NCBI RefSeq assembly: GCF_001939065.1
Contig: NZ_MPSZ01000004.1
Span: 124,001-188,000, forward strand
Length of the DNA stretch: 64,000 bases
DNA from: Exiguobacterium indicum HHS 31
GTDB taxonomy: Bacteria > Bacillota > Bacilli > Exiguobacteriales > Exiguobacteriaceae
Reading direction: 5' to 3'
Every line of letters begins with the position of its first letter. The stretch's first letter is position 1. The notes beneath the pieces were generated by a model. The model searched no databases. It saw only the letters and a program-made list of their open reading frames with translations, and was not told the DNA's origin. The position numbers were made by a program, and so were the translations under genes. Of this stretch, positions 14,356-22,746 are shown piece after piece.

Positions 14356-15737
14356 AGCGCCAGATATTAATGCGGTTCATGACGATTATCACGGTGACAG
14401 TCTTACTCGTCATCGGGATCCTCTCGTTCGTGACCTATAACTATTACTACGTGACGGCGACGGATGTCTTGAAACGTCATGCGAATGCGAGTGCTGTCTT
14501 ATTTGCGAATAGTGGCCTTGCTTATGATTACGCCGATTCAGAAGCGACGATCCATGACGTACTTGATTCTTACGCTTATCCAGACGCTGAGATCGAAGTG
14601 TTGGATGCGACAGGGATTCCGCGTTACTCTTCGACCGGATTCATCTCGGAACGTAAGTTGACGCGAGCGGCGATCAATCAAGTAAGAGCGGGGCAGACTG
14701 TCACGAAACGATATGACGATGAGGCGACGGGAGAACATTTACTGGAAGTAACAGAACCTGTCGTGTCGTTCGGTCAGACGACGGGAGCGCTTCGTTATAC
14801 GACGTCGCTTGAGCGAATCGATCGACGTGTGATCGAAATTTGTTTAGCGATCGTCCTCCTGGGTACAGTAATTTGGGGACTTGCCTTCATCTATTCCTCA
14901 CGTCTCGTCTCGTCGATCGTCCGACCGATTCAAGAAGTCATCGGTGCATCGGATCAAATCGCGAAACAGCATTACGACGTCAAGGTGAACGAGGAATACT
15001 CGTTCGAGCTTGGAGAACTAGCGCGGACGATCAATTATATGGGACAACAGATTAAACAGCAGGAAACGTTGAAAGATGAATTCATTTCTGGTATCTCCCA
15101 TGAATTACGGACACCGCTGACATCAATCAAAGGCTGGAGTGAAACGTTACTCGTCGAACAGGATCAGTTGCCGGAAGAGGCGTCGCTTGGGATGGGCATC
15201 ATTCATTCGGAGACGGAGCGTTTGATTTCGCTCGTTGAGCAGCTACTCGATTTCTCGAAACTCGAGACGAGTCGGCTCGTCTTATACCGTCAGGAAGTCA
15301 ACTTGACGGAAATCATCGAGACCGTGACGGCGCAACTGCGTCAAAAGCTGGAAGAAAAAAATGTCCAGATCGTACAGAAGTTACCGGCACAAGTCGTCGG
15401 TCTATACGACGAAAACCGATTGAAACAAGTCTTCTTGAACCTGCTTGATAATGCGATCCGCTTTTCTCCAGTCGGTGGCACGATCACCATTCGACTCGTT
15501 CGTTCAGAGCGTGTATTGTTCCTCTCCTTCAGTGATGAAGGTCCCGGGATTCCGAAAGAGCACTTACGTCACGTCACAGAAAAATTCTATCAAGTGCAAA
15601 AAGGAAAGGGTGGAACAGGGCTCGGCCTATCGATTTGTCGAGAACTCGTCGAAGCACATGAAGGCAAGCTATTCATTGATAATCAGCCGGAAGGCGGCGT
15701 CATTGCGACGATTCTGCTACCTGTCACGAAAGCGTAA
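14352..15737 (+). CDS. Membrane sensor histidine kinase
   Basis: A 461-residue kinase with TM1 (about residues 8-30), an extracytoplasmic sensor region (about 31-160), TM2 (about 161-182), HAMP (about 183-235), a HisKA dimerisation domain with the phospho-acceptor His in ISHELRTPLTSIKGW and a HATPase domain with NLLDNAIRF, DEGPGIP and GTGLGLSIC. It pairs with the regulator upstream, which it overlaps by 4 nt. The lipoprotein gene at the head of the operon suggests a cell-envelope signal. Confidence 0.92.
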   Translation: MKRQILMRFMTIITVTVLLVIGILSFVTYNYYYVTATDVLKRHANASAVLFANSGLAYDYADSEATIHDVLDSYAYPDAEIEVLDATGIPRYSSTGFISERKLTRAAINQVRAGQTVTKRYDDEATGEHLLEVTEPVVSFGQTTGALRYTTSLERIDRRVIEICLAIVLLGTVIWGLAFIYSSRLVSSIVRPIQEVIGASDQIAKQHYDVKVNEEYSFELGELARTINYMGQQIKQQETLKDEFISGISHELRTPLTSIKGWSETLLVEQDQLPEEASLGMGIIHSETERLISLVEQLLDFSKLETSRLVLYRQEVNLTEIIETVTAQLRQKLEEKNVQIVQKLPAQVVGLYDENRLKQVFLNLLDNAIRFSPVGGTITIRLVRSERVLFLSFSDEGPGIPKEHLRHVTEKFYQVQKGKGGTGLGLSICRELVEAHEGKLFIDNQPEGGVIATILLPVTKA

Positions 15738-15830
15738 ACACTGAGACGGGCAGAGTGAAACAGAAACTGGTAAAGTTAAGTGGATTATAGTACGAAATGG
15801 ATCAGATGATAGGAAACGGAGGAATCAGTC

Positions 15831-16208
15831 ATGGCACTTGGTGTTTCAAATGGTACGCTTCAACCGCTCTCTGGAAAACCGAACGCGGTATCTACTCAAA
15901 CCGATCTACAGGATATGAAAATGCGTCCGCTCCCGTTCAAAGGAACGCTTGCAGATTCGAAGTTCCAACTCTTACGTATCCTACAAAGCCTCGACCGCGT
16001 CAAAGTCGTCAAGGAGGAAGGGGCATACATCCATGCCATCTTCACGAGTAAAGTCTTTCGCTTCAAGGATGACGTCGAATTTTACTTCGATGAAGCCGCA
16101 CAAGTGATTCATTTCCGTTCGGCATCGCGTGTCGGATACTCCGACTGGGGCGTCAACCGTAAACGGATGGAAGACATCACACGTCGTTACGAGGAGGGCT
16201 TGCGATGA
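15831..16208 (+). CDS. DUF1499 family protein
   Basis: A 125-residue protein with the DUF1499 pattern, in particular RSASRVGYSDWGVNRKRME near the C-terminus. Biochemical function is unknown; the domain is often linked to membrane or photosystem-assembly contexts. It has no signal peptide in this form. Its stop overlaps the start of the reductase gene by ATGA, so the two are translationally coupled. RBS GGAGG lies 15-18 nt before the ATG at 15831, with a closer GGAG-poor region between, so the start is likely but not certain. Confidence 0.75.
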   Translation: MALGVSNGTLQPLSGKPNAVSTQTDLQDMKMRPLPFKGTLADSKFQLLRILQSLDRVKVVKEEGAYIHAIFTSKVFRFKDDVEFYFDEAAQVIHFRSASRVGYSDWGVNRKRMEDITRRYEEGLR

Positions 16209-17632
16209 AGACCTATCAATTAGTTGTCATTGGTGGTGGGGCAGCCGGAATGACGATTGCTGCTGGTGCAGCAAGTCTTGGCGCGCACGTCGCACTGATC
16301 GAACGGCATACGCACCTAGGCGGAGATTGTCTCCACTATGGTTGTGTTCCTTCAAAGGCGTTGATCGAAGCGGCGCACGATGTCCATGTCATGAAGCGAA
16401 CGGCTGAAAAATATAACGTGACGCTGAACGGGGATGCGGTCTATTCGAAAACGAAAGCAAGCGTCGATCGAGCACGTAACATCATTCAATCACATGATGG
16501 CACGAAACGGTTCGAAGACCTTGGTGTCGATGTCTATATCGGAGAAGCGACATTCCTCAGTGCTCATGAAGTGGAAGTGGCGGGACAGCTTGTCGTAGGT
16601 GAGAAGTTTGCGATCTCGACGGGATCTCAACCCATCATTCCACCGATTGATGGACTCGATACGATTGATTATTTAACGAACGAGACGATCTTCGAATTAA
16701 CGGAGCGTCCGGAGCGACTGCTCGTTATCGGTGGTGGAGCGATTGGTCTTGAGTTATCGCAAGCATATGCGCATCTTGGAACAGAAGTCACGGTCATCGA
16801 GGGAATGAAGACGTTACTCGGAAAAGAAGACCGTGACATGGTCGAAGTCATTCAACGTCAGCTCGAACAAGAATTGACGTTACATCTCGATACGAAGGTC
16901 ACGCACGTCCGCAAGTCGGCCGGGGGCATCGAAGTGACGGTTGAAGCAAACGGCGAATCACGTGTCATTGAAACGGATGCCGTGCTTGTCGCAGTCGGTC
17001 GTAAGCCACGCATCGAAGCACTACGTCTCGACCGAGCTGGTGTACACGTCGAGAAAGGATTCGTCCAAGTCGATGGTTCACTTCGAACAAGTCAGCGACA
17101 CATCTTTGCGGTTGGAGATACGATCAACTCGCTCCCATTTACGCACGTCGCAGGACTTGAAGGAAAAACGGTCGTTACGAATGCTTTATTCGGTCTACGG
17201 ACGAAGCCGGATTATCGAGCGGTTCCGTGGGTCACATTCACGACGCCTGAATTATTCCATCTCGGATTGACGGAAGACGAGGCACGCAAGAAACATGGAG
17301 AGATCAAGGTCTATCAGACCGGTCTCGATGAAGTCGATCGTTTCGTCATCAATGGTCAGACGGAAGGGCGCGTCAAGCTCATCGCCGATAAGCGTGGAAA
17401 ACTGATTGGAGCACATGCAATCGGAGAACAAGCAGGTGAGTGGATGCAAGAAGTCGTCTATGCGATGGCACGTAAAGATAAGGTCGGTCAATTGTCGCGT
17501 GTCGTCCATCCGTATCCGATCCGTGGTGCTGCGGTTCAGCGTGCTGCTGATGTCTACTGGCGTGAACGTCTATTCGCTGGTCCGATCCCAAAATGGTTGA
17601 AACGTTATTTCGACTGGAAACAAGGAGAATGA
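16205..17632 (+). CDS. FAD-dependent pyridine nucleotide-disulfide oxidoreductase (MerA/Lpd-like)
   Basis: A 475-residue flavoenzyme. FAD is bound by VVIGGGAAGMTIAAGAAS. The redox-active disulfide lies in GGDCLHYGCVPSKAL (about residues 38-52), NAD(P)H is bound at VIGGGAIGLELSQAYAHLG (about 176-194), and the C-terminal interface carries HPYPIRGA. It has no N-terminal metal-binding domain and no C-terminal Cys pair, so true mercuric reductase activity is unlikely. A dithiol or quinone substrate linked to the membrane is more plausible. It overlaps the DUF1499 gene and precedes a CtaM-like gene by 3 nt. Confidence 0.85.
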   Translation: MKTYQLVVIGGGAAGMTIAAGAASLGAHVALIERHTHLGGDCLHYGCVPSKALIEAAHDVHVMKRTAEKYNVTLNGDAVYSKTKASVDRARNIIQSHDGTKRFEDLGVDVYIGEATFLSAHEVEVAGQLVVGEKFAISTGSQPIIPPIDGLDTIDYLTNETIFELTERPERLLVIGGGAIGLELSQAYAHLGTEVTVIEGMKTLLGKEDRDMVEVIQRQLEQELTLHLDTKVTHVRKSAGGIEVTVEANGESRVIETDAVLVAVGRKPRIEALRLDRAGVHVEKGFVQVDGSLRTSQRHIFAVGDTINSLPFTHVAGLEGKTVVTNALFGLRTKPDYRAVPWVTFTTPELFHLGLTEDEARKKHGEIKVYQTGLDEVDRFVINGQTEGRVKLIADKRGKLIGAHAIGEQAGEWMQEVVYAMARKDKVGQLSRVVHPYPIRGAAVQRAADVYWRERLFAGPIPKWLKRYFDWKQGE

Positions 17633-17635
17633 TAC

Positions 17636-18169
17636 ATGCAACAACCTGCTACTAAACGGAATTTCGTCCCACTCGTCATCCTGTTGACGCTTGTCATCAA
17701 TCTGCTCGTGGCGCTTTTATTCTTTGCACCACCTGTACAAGTTGATTCAGGATTCGATTGGACGTTTCTTCCTTTTTTGAATGCCATCTTCAATAGTTTT
17801 ACCTTCATGCTGTTGCTCGGTGCTTGGGTTTCCATTCGTCGTGGCAATCGGGTGAATCATCGTCGCTTCATTGGTGGTGCGATGACGACGACGACTTTAT
17901 TCTTAATTTCGTACGTCACGTATCATGCCGTCAGTGAATCGACGAAATTCGGAGGCGAAGGTTTCGTTCGCCCTGTCTATTTCTTCATTCTGATTACGCA
18001 CATTATTCTAGCTGCAGTCATCGTCCCACTCGTCTTGATGTCACTCGCGCACGCTGTGAATCAAAACTTCGAGAAGCATAAAAAGTGGACACGCTTTACG
18101 ATGCCGCTTTGGTTATACGTCAGCTTAACGGGCGTCATCGTCTATATCATGATTCGTCCGTATTATTAA
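17636..18169 (+). CDS. ctaM: DUF420 membrane protein, CtaM-like
   Basis: A 177-residue protein with about five membrane segments. It belongs to DUF420 (B. subtilis YozB, S. aureus CtaM), needed for maturation of heme-copper quinol oxidases. Conserved histidines occur in NHRRF, SYVTYHAVS and ILITHIILA, plausible heme or copper contacts. It lies 3 nt after the reductase gene with an AAGGAGA site, so the operon of DUF1499, reductase and CtaM may serve electron transport or oxidase assembly. The symbol is by family similarity. Confidence 0.75.
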   Translation: MQQPATKRNFVPLVILLTLVINLLVALLFFAPPVQVDSGFDWTFLPFLNAIFNSFTFMLLLGAWVSIRRGNRVNHRRFIGGAMTTTTLFLISYVTYHAVSESTKFGGEGFVRPVYFFILITHIILAAVIVPLVLMSLAHAVNQNFEKHKKWTRFTMPLWLYVSLTGVIVYIMIRPYY

Positions 18170-18206
18170 AAAGACTCCTTCGTGTCTACCACGAAGGAGT
18201 CTTTTT
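18168..18206. terminator. Bidirectional intrinsic terminator
   Basis: A stem of about 17 bp, with GACTCCTTCGTG pairing to CACGAAGGAGTC, has A and T tracts on the two sides. It lies between the convergent ctaM and motB genes. Confidence 0.9.
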
Positions 18207-18211
18207 AATGG

Positions 18212-18979
18212 TCAGGATTTAACTTTTGTTTCGTCAAGTACATTCGCTTTTAAGTCGATCAATGGTCGAATTAACACTTCGACACGGCGATTTTTGCTAC
18301 GACCGGCTTCCGTTTGATTGGACGCAATCGGTTGGAATTCTCCGTAACCGCTGACGGTGAAGCGTTTTGGTTCAAGCTTTGGGTTCCGTTGTAAGGCACG
18401 CATGAAACTGATCGCTCGGTCCGCGCTCAGTTCCCAGTTCGACGGATACTGTGCTGTATTAATTGGGATGTTATCCGTATGACCAGAGACTTGGATTTGA
18501 CGTTGCCCTGCTTTGACGAGCAGTGCACTCATGCCTTCTGCGATTTGAAGCGAGCGTCCTTTTACTTCTGCTTGAGCTGGTGAGAACAACGCGCGATCAC
18601 GAATCGTAAAGACAAGTCCTTCGTTCGTGATTTCGACCTTGATGTCTTTCTCAAGTTGTTCATTTTTGATGTATTGATTGGCTTCTTCCTTAATCTTTTC
18701 GAGTTCTGCGATTTCATAACTTTGTGCTTTTGTCCGTGCATCGAGCTTTTTCGAATCCTCTTCTTCTTGAGTAGAGAGTGAGCTATTCGTAATCATCCCT
18801 GAACCACCGTTGAAGACGGAGCTAAACGACTGGGACATTGCTTTTAACTTGACGGCATCGACATTACTCGAAGCAAACAGAACGATGAAGAGCGCGAGAA
18901 GCAAGGTCAATAAGTCGGCGTAGGGAATTAACCAGCCTTCGGAGATATGTTCGTCATGCGGCTTCTTTTTCCGCTTCAT
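18212..18979 (-). CDS. motB: Flagellar motor stator protein MotB
   Basis: A 255-residue stator subunit. The single TM helix (about residues 17-40) has the proton-carrying Asp22 in YADLLTLLLALF. The C-terminal OmpA-like peptidoglycan-binding domain contains SGHTDNIPI, NWELSADRA and GYGEFQP. The ATG at 18979 has AAGGAG about 10 nt upstream and lies inside motA, overlapping it by 26 nt; a GTG 9 nt further upstream is too close to that site. H+ or Na+ coupling (MotB or MotS) cannot be decided by eye. Confidence 0.9.
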   Translation of the reverse strand: MKRKKKPHDEHISEGWLIPYADLLTLLLALFIVLFASSNVDAVKLKAMSQSFSSVFNGGSGMITNSSLSTQEEEDSKKLDARTKAQSYEIAELEKIKEEANQYIKNEQLEKDIKVEITNEGLVFTIRDRALFSPAQAEVKGRSLQIAEGMSALLVKAGQRQIQVSGHTDNIPINTAQYPSNWELSADRAISFMRALQRNPKLEPKRFTVSGYGEFQPIASNQTEAGRSKNRRVEVLIRPLIDLKANVLDETKVKS

Positions 18980-19739
18980 AGTTCGCACGCTCCTTCGGTG
19001 TCAGGTACACGAGTAGCTTATCTTCTAAGTTCTTCGGGGATTCACCGTTTTGAATCGAGAGAATCCCTTCAATCATCATTTCATACAGCTGAATCTCGCT
19101 TGCTGATTTTTGCTTCAGCTTCGTTGCGAACGGGAACCATAGGACGTATCCGGTGAAAATCCCGAATAACGTCGCAATGAAGGCACCTGAAATCGCGTGA
19201 CCTAATTTTTCGATATCCGATAAATCGGATAGGGCGGCAACAAGACCGACAACGGCACCGAGAACCCCAAGCGTTGGAGCATAGGTTCCAGCTTGCGTGA
19301 AAATGTTCGCATTTGCATGATGGCGTTCCGTCATGTTTTCGAGGTCGCGTGTCATGACGTCCTCGACATATTCGGATGGTTGTCCATCGATGACCATCAT
19401 GACGCCACGCTTCATGAAGGCATTATCGACTTCTTCAAGTGCTGATTCGAGAGATAACAGACCTTCTTTACGTGCTTGCGTCGAGAGTGTCAGAAATTGT
19501 CCGAGCAACACTTGTTTCGTCATCAGCTTTTGTTCAAATAAGATGACTTTAAACAAGGCAGGTAAGACTTTCAATCGTTCCTTCGGGAAGGAAATCATGA
19601 TGGCAGCTGCTGTCCCGACGAAGATGATGACGAGGGCTGCTGGGTTAAGCAAAGCGACGGGAGGAGCACCTTTTAAGATCATACCTCCGACTAGTGTGAT
19701 GAGACCAAGAATGATCCCGATGATCGACACGATATCCAT
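18954..19739 (-). CDS. motA: Flagellar motor stator protein MotA
   Basis: A 261-residue membrane protein with four TM helices and the MotA/ExbB signature AGTYAPTLGVLGAVVGLV (about residues 144-161). Charged residues of the cytoplasmic loop (KERLK, ARKEGLLSLE) match those that contact FliG. The ATG at 19739 is preceded by AAAGGTGG; the open frame extends upstream to 19841 but crosses a terminator. It overlaps motB. No other flagellar genes are in the window, so this is the usual detached stator operon. Confidence 0.92.
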   Translation of the reverse strand: MDIVSIIGIILGLITLVGGMILKGAPPVALLNPAALVIIFVGTAAAIMISFPKERLKVLPALFKVILFEQKLMTKQVLLGQFLTLSTQARKEGLLSLESALEEVDNAFMKRGVMMVIDGQPSEYVEDVMTRDLENMTERHHANANIFTQAGTYAPTLGVLGAVVGLVAALSDLSDIEKLGHAISGAFIATLFGIFTGYVLWFPFATKLKQKSASEIQLYEMMIEGILSIQNGESPKNLEDKLLVYLTPKERANYEAEKEAA

Positions 19740-19782
19740 GATTGATGTGTGCCACCTTTCTGTATGTAATCCGTATAGGAAC

Positions 19783-19817
19783 GAAAAATAAAAGAGCAGA
19801 AGACACTTCTTCTGCTC
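19783..19817 (-). terminator. Intrinsic terminator between the small gene and motA
   Basis: On the - strand GAGCAGAAGA pairs with TCTTCTGCTC around a 4-nt loop, followed by TTTTATTTTT. It ends the transcript of the upstream small gene. Confidence 0.85.
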
Positions 19818-19837
19818 GGAAATCCAAAAACCGAGAA

Positions 19838-20077
19838 TCAAGCGCCGTTTTCGTCGATTAGCATTTGAATGCTTTCGTTTCGTTCGTCACGCTCTATATC
19901 GGTCAGTACGTCGTATTTTTTTAACACTTGATACAATTCATTTAGAATCGGTTGCTCCAAATGTAATGATAAGAGTTCCTCGAATTGATAATACAATTGC
20001 GCAGGCATCCATTGTGATTGTCGTTCCAGCCTTCGCCAGACATCCTCAATCGAATGATCAGCCGTCTTAGGGTCCAC
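19838..20077 (-). CDS. Small acidic protein of unknown function
   Basis: A protein of 79 residues that I do not recognise. It looks fully helical: WMPAQLYYQFEELLSLHL and ILNELYQVLKKYDVL are amphipathic, and the C-terminus is acidic. There is no membrane segment. AAAGGAGG lies upstream; a TTG at 20089 directly abuts it and is too close, so the GTG at 20077 (12 nt away) is preferred though not ideal. It is separated from motA by a terminator. Confidence 0.6.
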   Translation of the reverse strand: MDPKTADHSIEDVWRRLERQSQWMPAQLYYQFEELLSLHLEQPILNELYQVLKKYDVLTDIERDERNESIQMLIDENGA

Positions 20078-20237
20078 TGTTTCCCTCAACCTCCTTTAAT
20101 GATTACACGTCCACTTTTATCTAGTTTACCAAAAAAATACGAAAACGTTTAGTCGATTGCATATTTCGATAGAACTTCTTAATTCGAGGGAGTATGATAA
20201 AGACAATTCTGTCTGAAAACAATCTAGGGGGAGTAAG

Positions 20238-21629
20238 ATGTTCTCGCATAAAAGACGTTCACGACTCGCACGCTTCGGGCGTTTAGGTGAATTGATGTAT
20301 CATCAGCTATTCGATAAACCAGCACGTTTCATCGCAACGGGCTTCACATTGACGATTTTACTGGGTGGTTTTTTATTGTGGCTTCCGATCTCACAACAAG
20401 AGGGGCAAGATGTATCATTCATCGATTGCCTATTCGTTGCGACATCGGCAGGAACCGTCACAGGACTGTCACCGATTAATATTGCCGAATCCTATAATTT
20501 ACTCGGTCAAATCATCATGATGCTCTTAATTCAGGTCGGTGGACTTGGATTCATGACGATCGCGCTCGTCTTGCTCAGCGTCACGGGACGAAAAATCGGG
20601 ATTCGTCAGCGGATCATTATCCAAGAGATGTTTAATCTCGATAGTCCGGGCGGAACGATTCGTCTCGTTCGTAATATCATCGTCACGACGGTCCTCGTTG
20701 AGATCGTCGGCATGTTTTTGATTGCGCTTGATTTGTTCATTCAATACAAATACAGCTTCGGAAAAGCACTCTATTACGGTTTGTTCCACGCCGTATCTGC
20801 CTTCAACAATGCAGGATTCGCACTATGGGGTGATAATCTAATCGGTTTCCAACAAGATACGACATTCATTCTGACGATTGCAGCGCTCTTGATGATTGGT
20901 GGTCTTGGTTTTACGGTCATCGCGGATATCGCTGGTAAACGAAACTTCAAGAAAATTTCGCTCCATTCTAAATTGATGGTGCTATCACTACTCGTCATCA
21001 ATGGACTAGGTGTTTTAGCAATGATGCTCTACGAATGGGTTTCGAACTTGGGTTCATTAAAAGATGAATCGTTCTTCAGTGCGCTCCATATCGTGTTCTT
21101 CCAAGTCGTCACGACACGAACGGCTGGTTTCCAGACGATCGATTTAACGACGATGGTGCCGCTCTCGATCGGTTTGATGATGGTTTTGATGTACATCGGG
21201 GCAGGTTCCGCATCAACAGGTTCCGGGATCAAGGTCACGACGGCAGCGGTCATCTTGAAGAATGTCTGGACGTATATACGCGGACAGCGTGAAACGGTTT
21301 TGATGCGTCGGACCGTTCAGACGCAGGCGATTCAAAAGGCATATGCGATTGCTGTCTTCAGTTTATTGTTCATCGCTTTGATCACGACGTTCCTGGCATT
21401 GACCCAGCCGAATATTTCCTTTATTGGTCTATTCTTTGAGACCGTTTCGGCATTTGGAACAGTTGGTCTTTCTTTGAACGTAACAGCTGAGCTCAATAGC
21501 TTTGGTAAGTTTTTGATCATGTTCATGATGCTACTCGGACGTGTCGGCTCCTTGACGATTCTGTTCACGTTCGCGACGCAACGAGACCGGACGATTCGTT
21601 ATCCAAAAGAAAATATGTTGATCGGGTAA
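20238..21629 (+). CDS. Ktr/Trk-type potassium channel subunit (KtrB/KtrD-like)
   Basis: A 463-residue membrane protein of the TrkH/KtrB superfamily with four M1-P-M2 repeats. The four pore loops appear as TSAGTVTGLSP, SAFNNAGFA, TRTAGFQT and SAFGTVGLS, each with the selectivity-filter Gly. It should import K+ with a cytosolic RCK partner (KtrA/KtrC), which is not encoded next to it, as with ktrC and ktrD in B. subtilis. GGGGGAG precedes the ATG. I see no c-di-AMP riboswitch in the 148-bp upstream region. A strong terminator follows. Confidence 0.88.
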   Translation: MFSHKRRSRLARFGRLGELMYHQLFDKPARFIATGFTLTILLGGFLLWLPISQQEGQDVSFIDCLFVATSAGTVTGLSPINIAESYNLLGQIIMMLLIQVGGLGFMTIALVLLSVTGRKIGIRQRIIIQEMFNLDSPGGTIRLVRNIIVTTVLVEIVGMFLIALDLFIQYKYSFGKALYYGLFHAVSAFNNAGFALWGDNLIGFQQDTTFILTIAALLMIGGLGFTVIADIAGKRNFKKISLHSKLMVLSLLVINGLGVLAMMLYEWVSNLGSLKDESFFSALHIVFFQVVTTRTAGFQTIDLTTMVPLSIGLMMVLMYIGAGSASTGSGIKVTTAAVILKNVWTYIRGQRETVLMRRTVQTQAIQKAYAIAVFSLLFIALITTFLALTQPNISFIGLFFETVSAFGTVGLSLNVTAELNSFGKFLIMFMMLLGRVGSLTILFTFATQRDRTIRYPKENMLIG

Positions 21630-21636
21630 CCGATTT

Positions 21637-21683
21637 AAAAAGTCCAATCGACTTCCCTTGTGGAAGAACGATTGGACTTTTTT
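21637..21683. terminator. Bidirectional intrinsic terminator
   Basis: AGTCCAATCG pairs with CGATTGGACT, with A and T tracts outside. It ends the potassium channel gene and overlaps the stop of the convergent SDR gene. Confidence 0.85.
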
Positions 21684-22746
21684 AGTGTGTTGCGTGTGTT
21701 TGGTAATACTGGACGAGTCGAGGCATCGTTTCTGCAAGGTCTGGACAAATAATACCAGTGTCCCGTAAGTCACGTAAGGCATGTGTCGTGTCATATTGAA
21801 CGGGATGAATGAAGTAGTCAAGTGTCTGCCGTTGCATCTGAAGTCGTTTCGCGACAGCTGGAGTCAATGCCGTGCTAACGAGTCGAAACGGAACGATTCC
21901 GCGCGGATAACGTCCATAATAGGCGACGTGTAACATCTCAAAAATCGCGCGTGCGCCATGTGGGAATGGATCCGTCAGATGATAGGTCTTATTTCTTCCG
22001 ACCGGTGCATGGCTGAGATAAGCAGTCGCTTCAATGACGTAATCATAGGGCACGAGATTGACGAGTGCATTTGCTCGACCTGGGTATGGAAGAGGAGCGA
22101 AGGATTGCAGGAGACGCATTACGTTCAAAACGAAATACACCCCGTCCCATTTCGGTGTTTCGCCCGTTTCGGAATGACCGACGACGATTCCAGGACGGAT
22201 GATCGTATAGGGGATCGTTCCGATTTCTTTACGGAAACGTACCTCTGCTAAATATTTCGTTTCTTCATAAGCATTTTTAAAGGTACTTGCTTGTAACTCA
22301 TCTTCTAGAACCATTCCAGAACGAAGACCCGAGACATACGCTGTACTGAAGTAAATGTAACGCTCTAAGGTTCGACACGTATGAGCAAACTGTGTCACGT
22401 TCGCGGTACCGATCACATTGATCCGAAAGGCGGGTTCATATGCTGTTGCTAAATCATATAGCGCCGCGAGATGAAAGATGTGTGTGACGTCTTGTTGCAA
22501 CATCATCCGCGCCTCTGATGATAAAGCAAGCTGTTCGACCGTGATATCGCCTTCGTGCAATACAAGTTGCTCCGATCGTAAGGATGTACGTTCTAGAAGA
22601 TCCTGGCGTCGCTTAACAGCTGCGTTTCGCTCTGACGGTAAATGAAGCAAATGAAAACAAGCGATTTGATCCGGTACACGTGCCAGTTGTTCGATCAGTT
22701 TGGTCGCTAAAAAACCGGGGAAACCCGTCATGAAGTAGGTCCGCAT
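21682..22746 (-). CDS. Extended SDR, fatty acyl-CoA/thioester reductase-like (NAD_binding_4)
   Basis: A 354-residue NAD(P)-dependent reductase. The N-terminus has the variant nucleotide motif TGFPGFLATKLIEQL, typical of thioester reductase and fatty acyl-CoA reductase domains, not the TGxxGxxG of sugar epimerases. The catalytic pair is in YEETKYLAE (about residues 157-165). IIRPGIVVG is also typical. The ATG at 22746 overlaps the kinase stop (TGATG) with AAAGGA 9 nt upstream. Coupling to a sensor kinase is unusual. The substrate, perhaps an acyl thioester or aldehyde, is unknown. Confidence 0.72.
   Translation of the reverse strand: MRTYFMTGFPGFLATKLIEQLARVPDQIACFHLLHLPSERNAAVKRRQDLLERTSLRSEQLVLHEGDITVEQLALSSEARMMLQQDVTHIFHLAALYDLATAYEPAFRINVIGTANVTQFAHTCRTLERYIYFSTAYVSGLRSGMVLEDELQASTFKNAYEETKYLAEVRFRKEIGTIPYTIIRPGIVVGHSETGETPKWDGVYFVLNVMRLLQSFAPLPYPGRANALVNLVPYDYVIEATAYLSHAPVGRNKTYHLTDPFPHGARAIFEMLHVAYYGRYPRGIVPFRLVSTALTPAVAKRLQMQRQTLDYFIHPVQYDTTHALRDLRDTGIICPDLAETMPRLVQYYQTHATH

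Noticed and set aside
16205-17632. True mercuric reductase
   Set aside because: There is no N-terminal HMA domain, no C-terminal Cys pair and no mer genes nearby. Only the general disulfide reductase family is supported.
20090-20237. Possible c-di-AMP (ydaO-type) riboswitch before the potassium channel gene
   Set aside because: The region is only 148 bp and I see none of the conserved ydaO core elements or a terminator.
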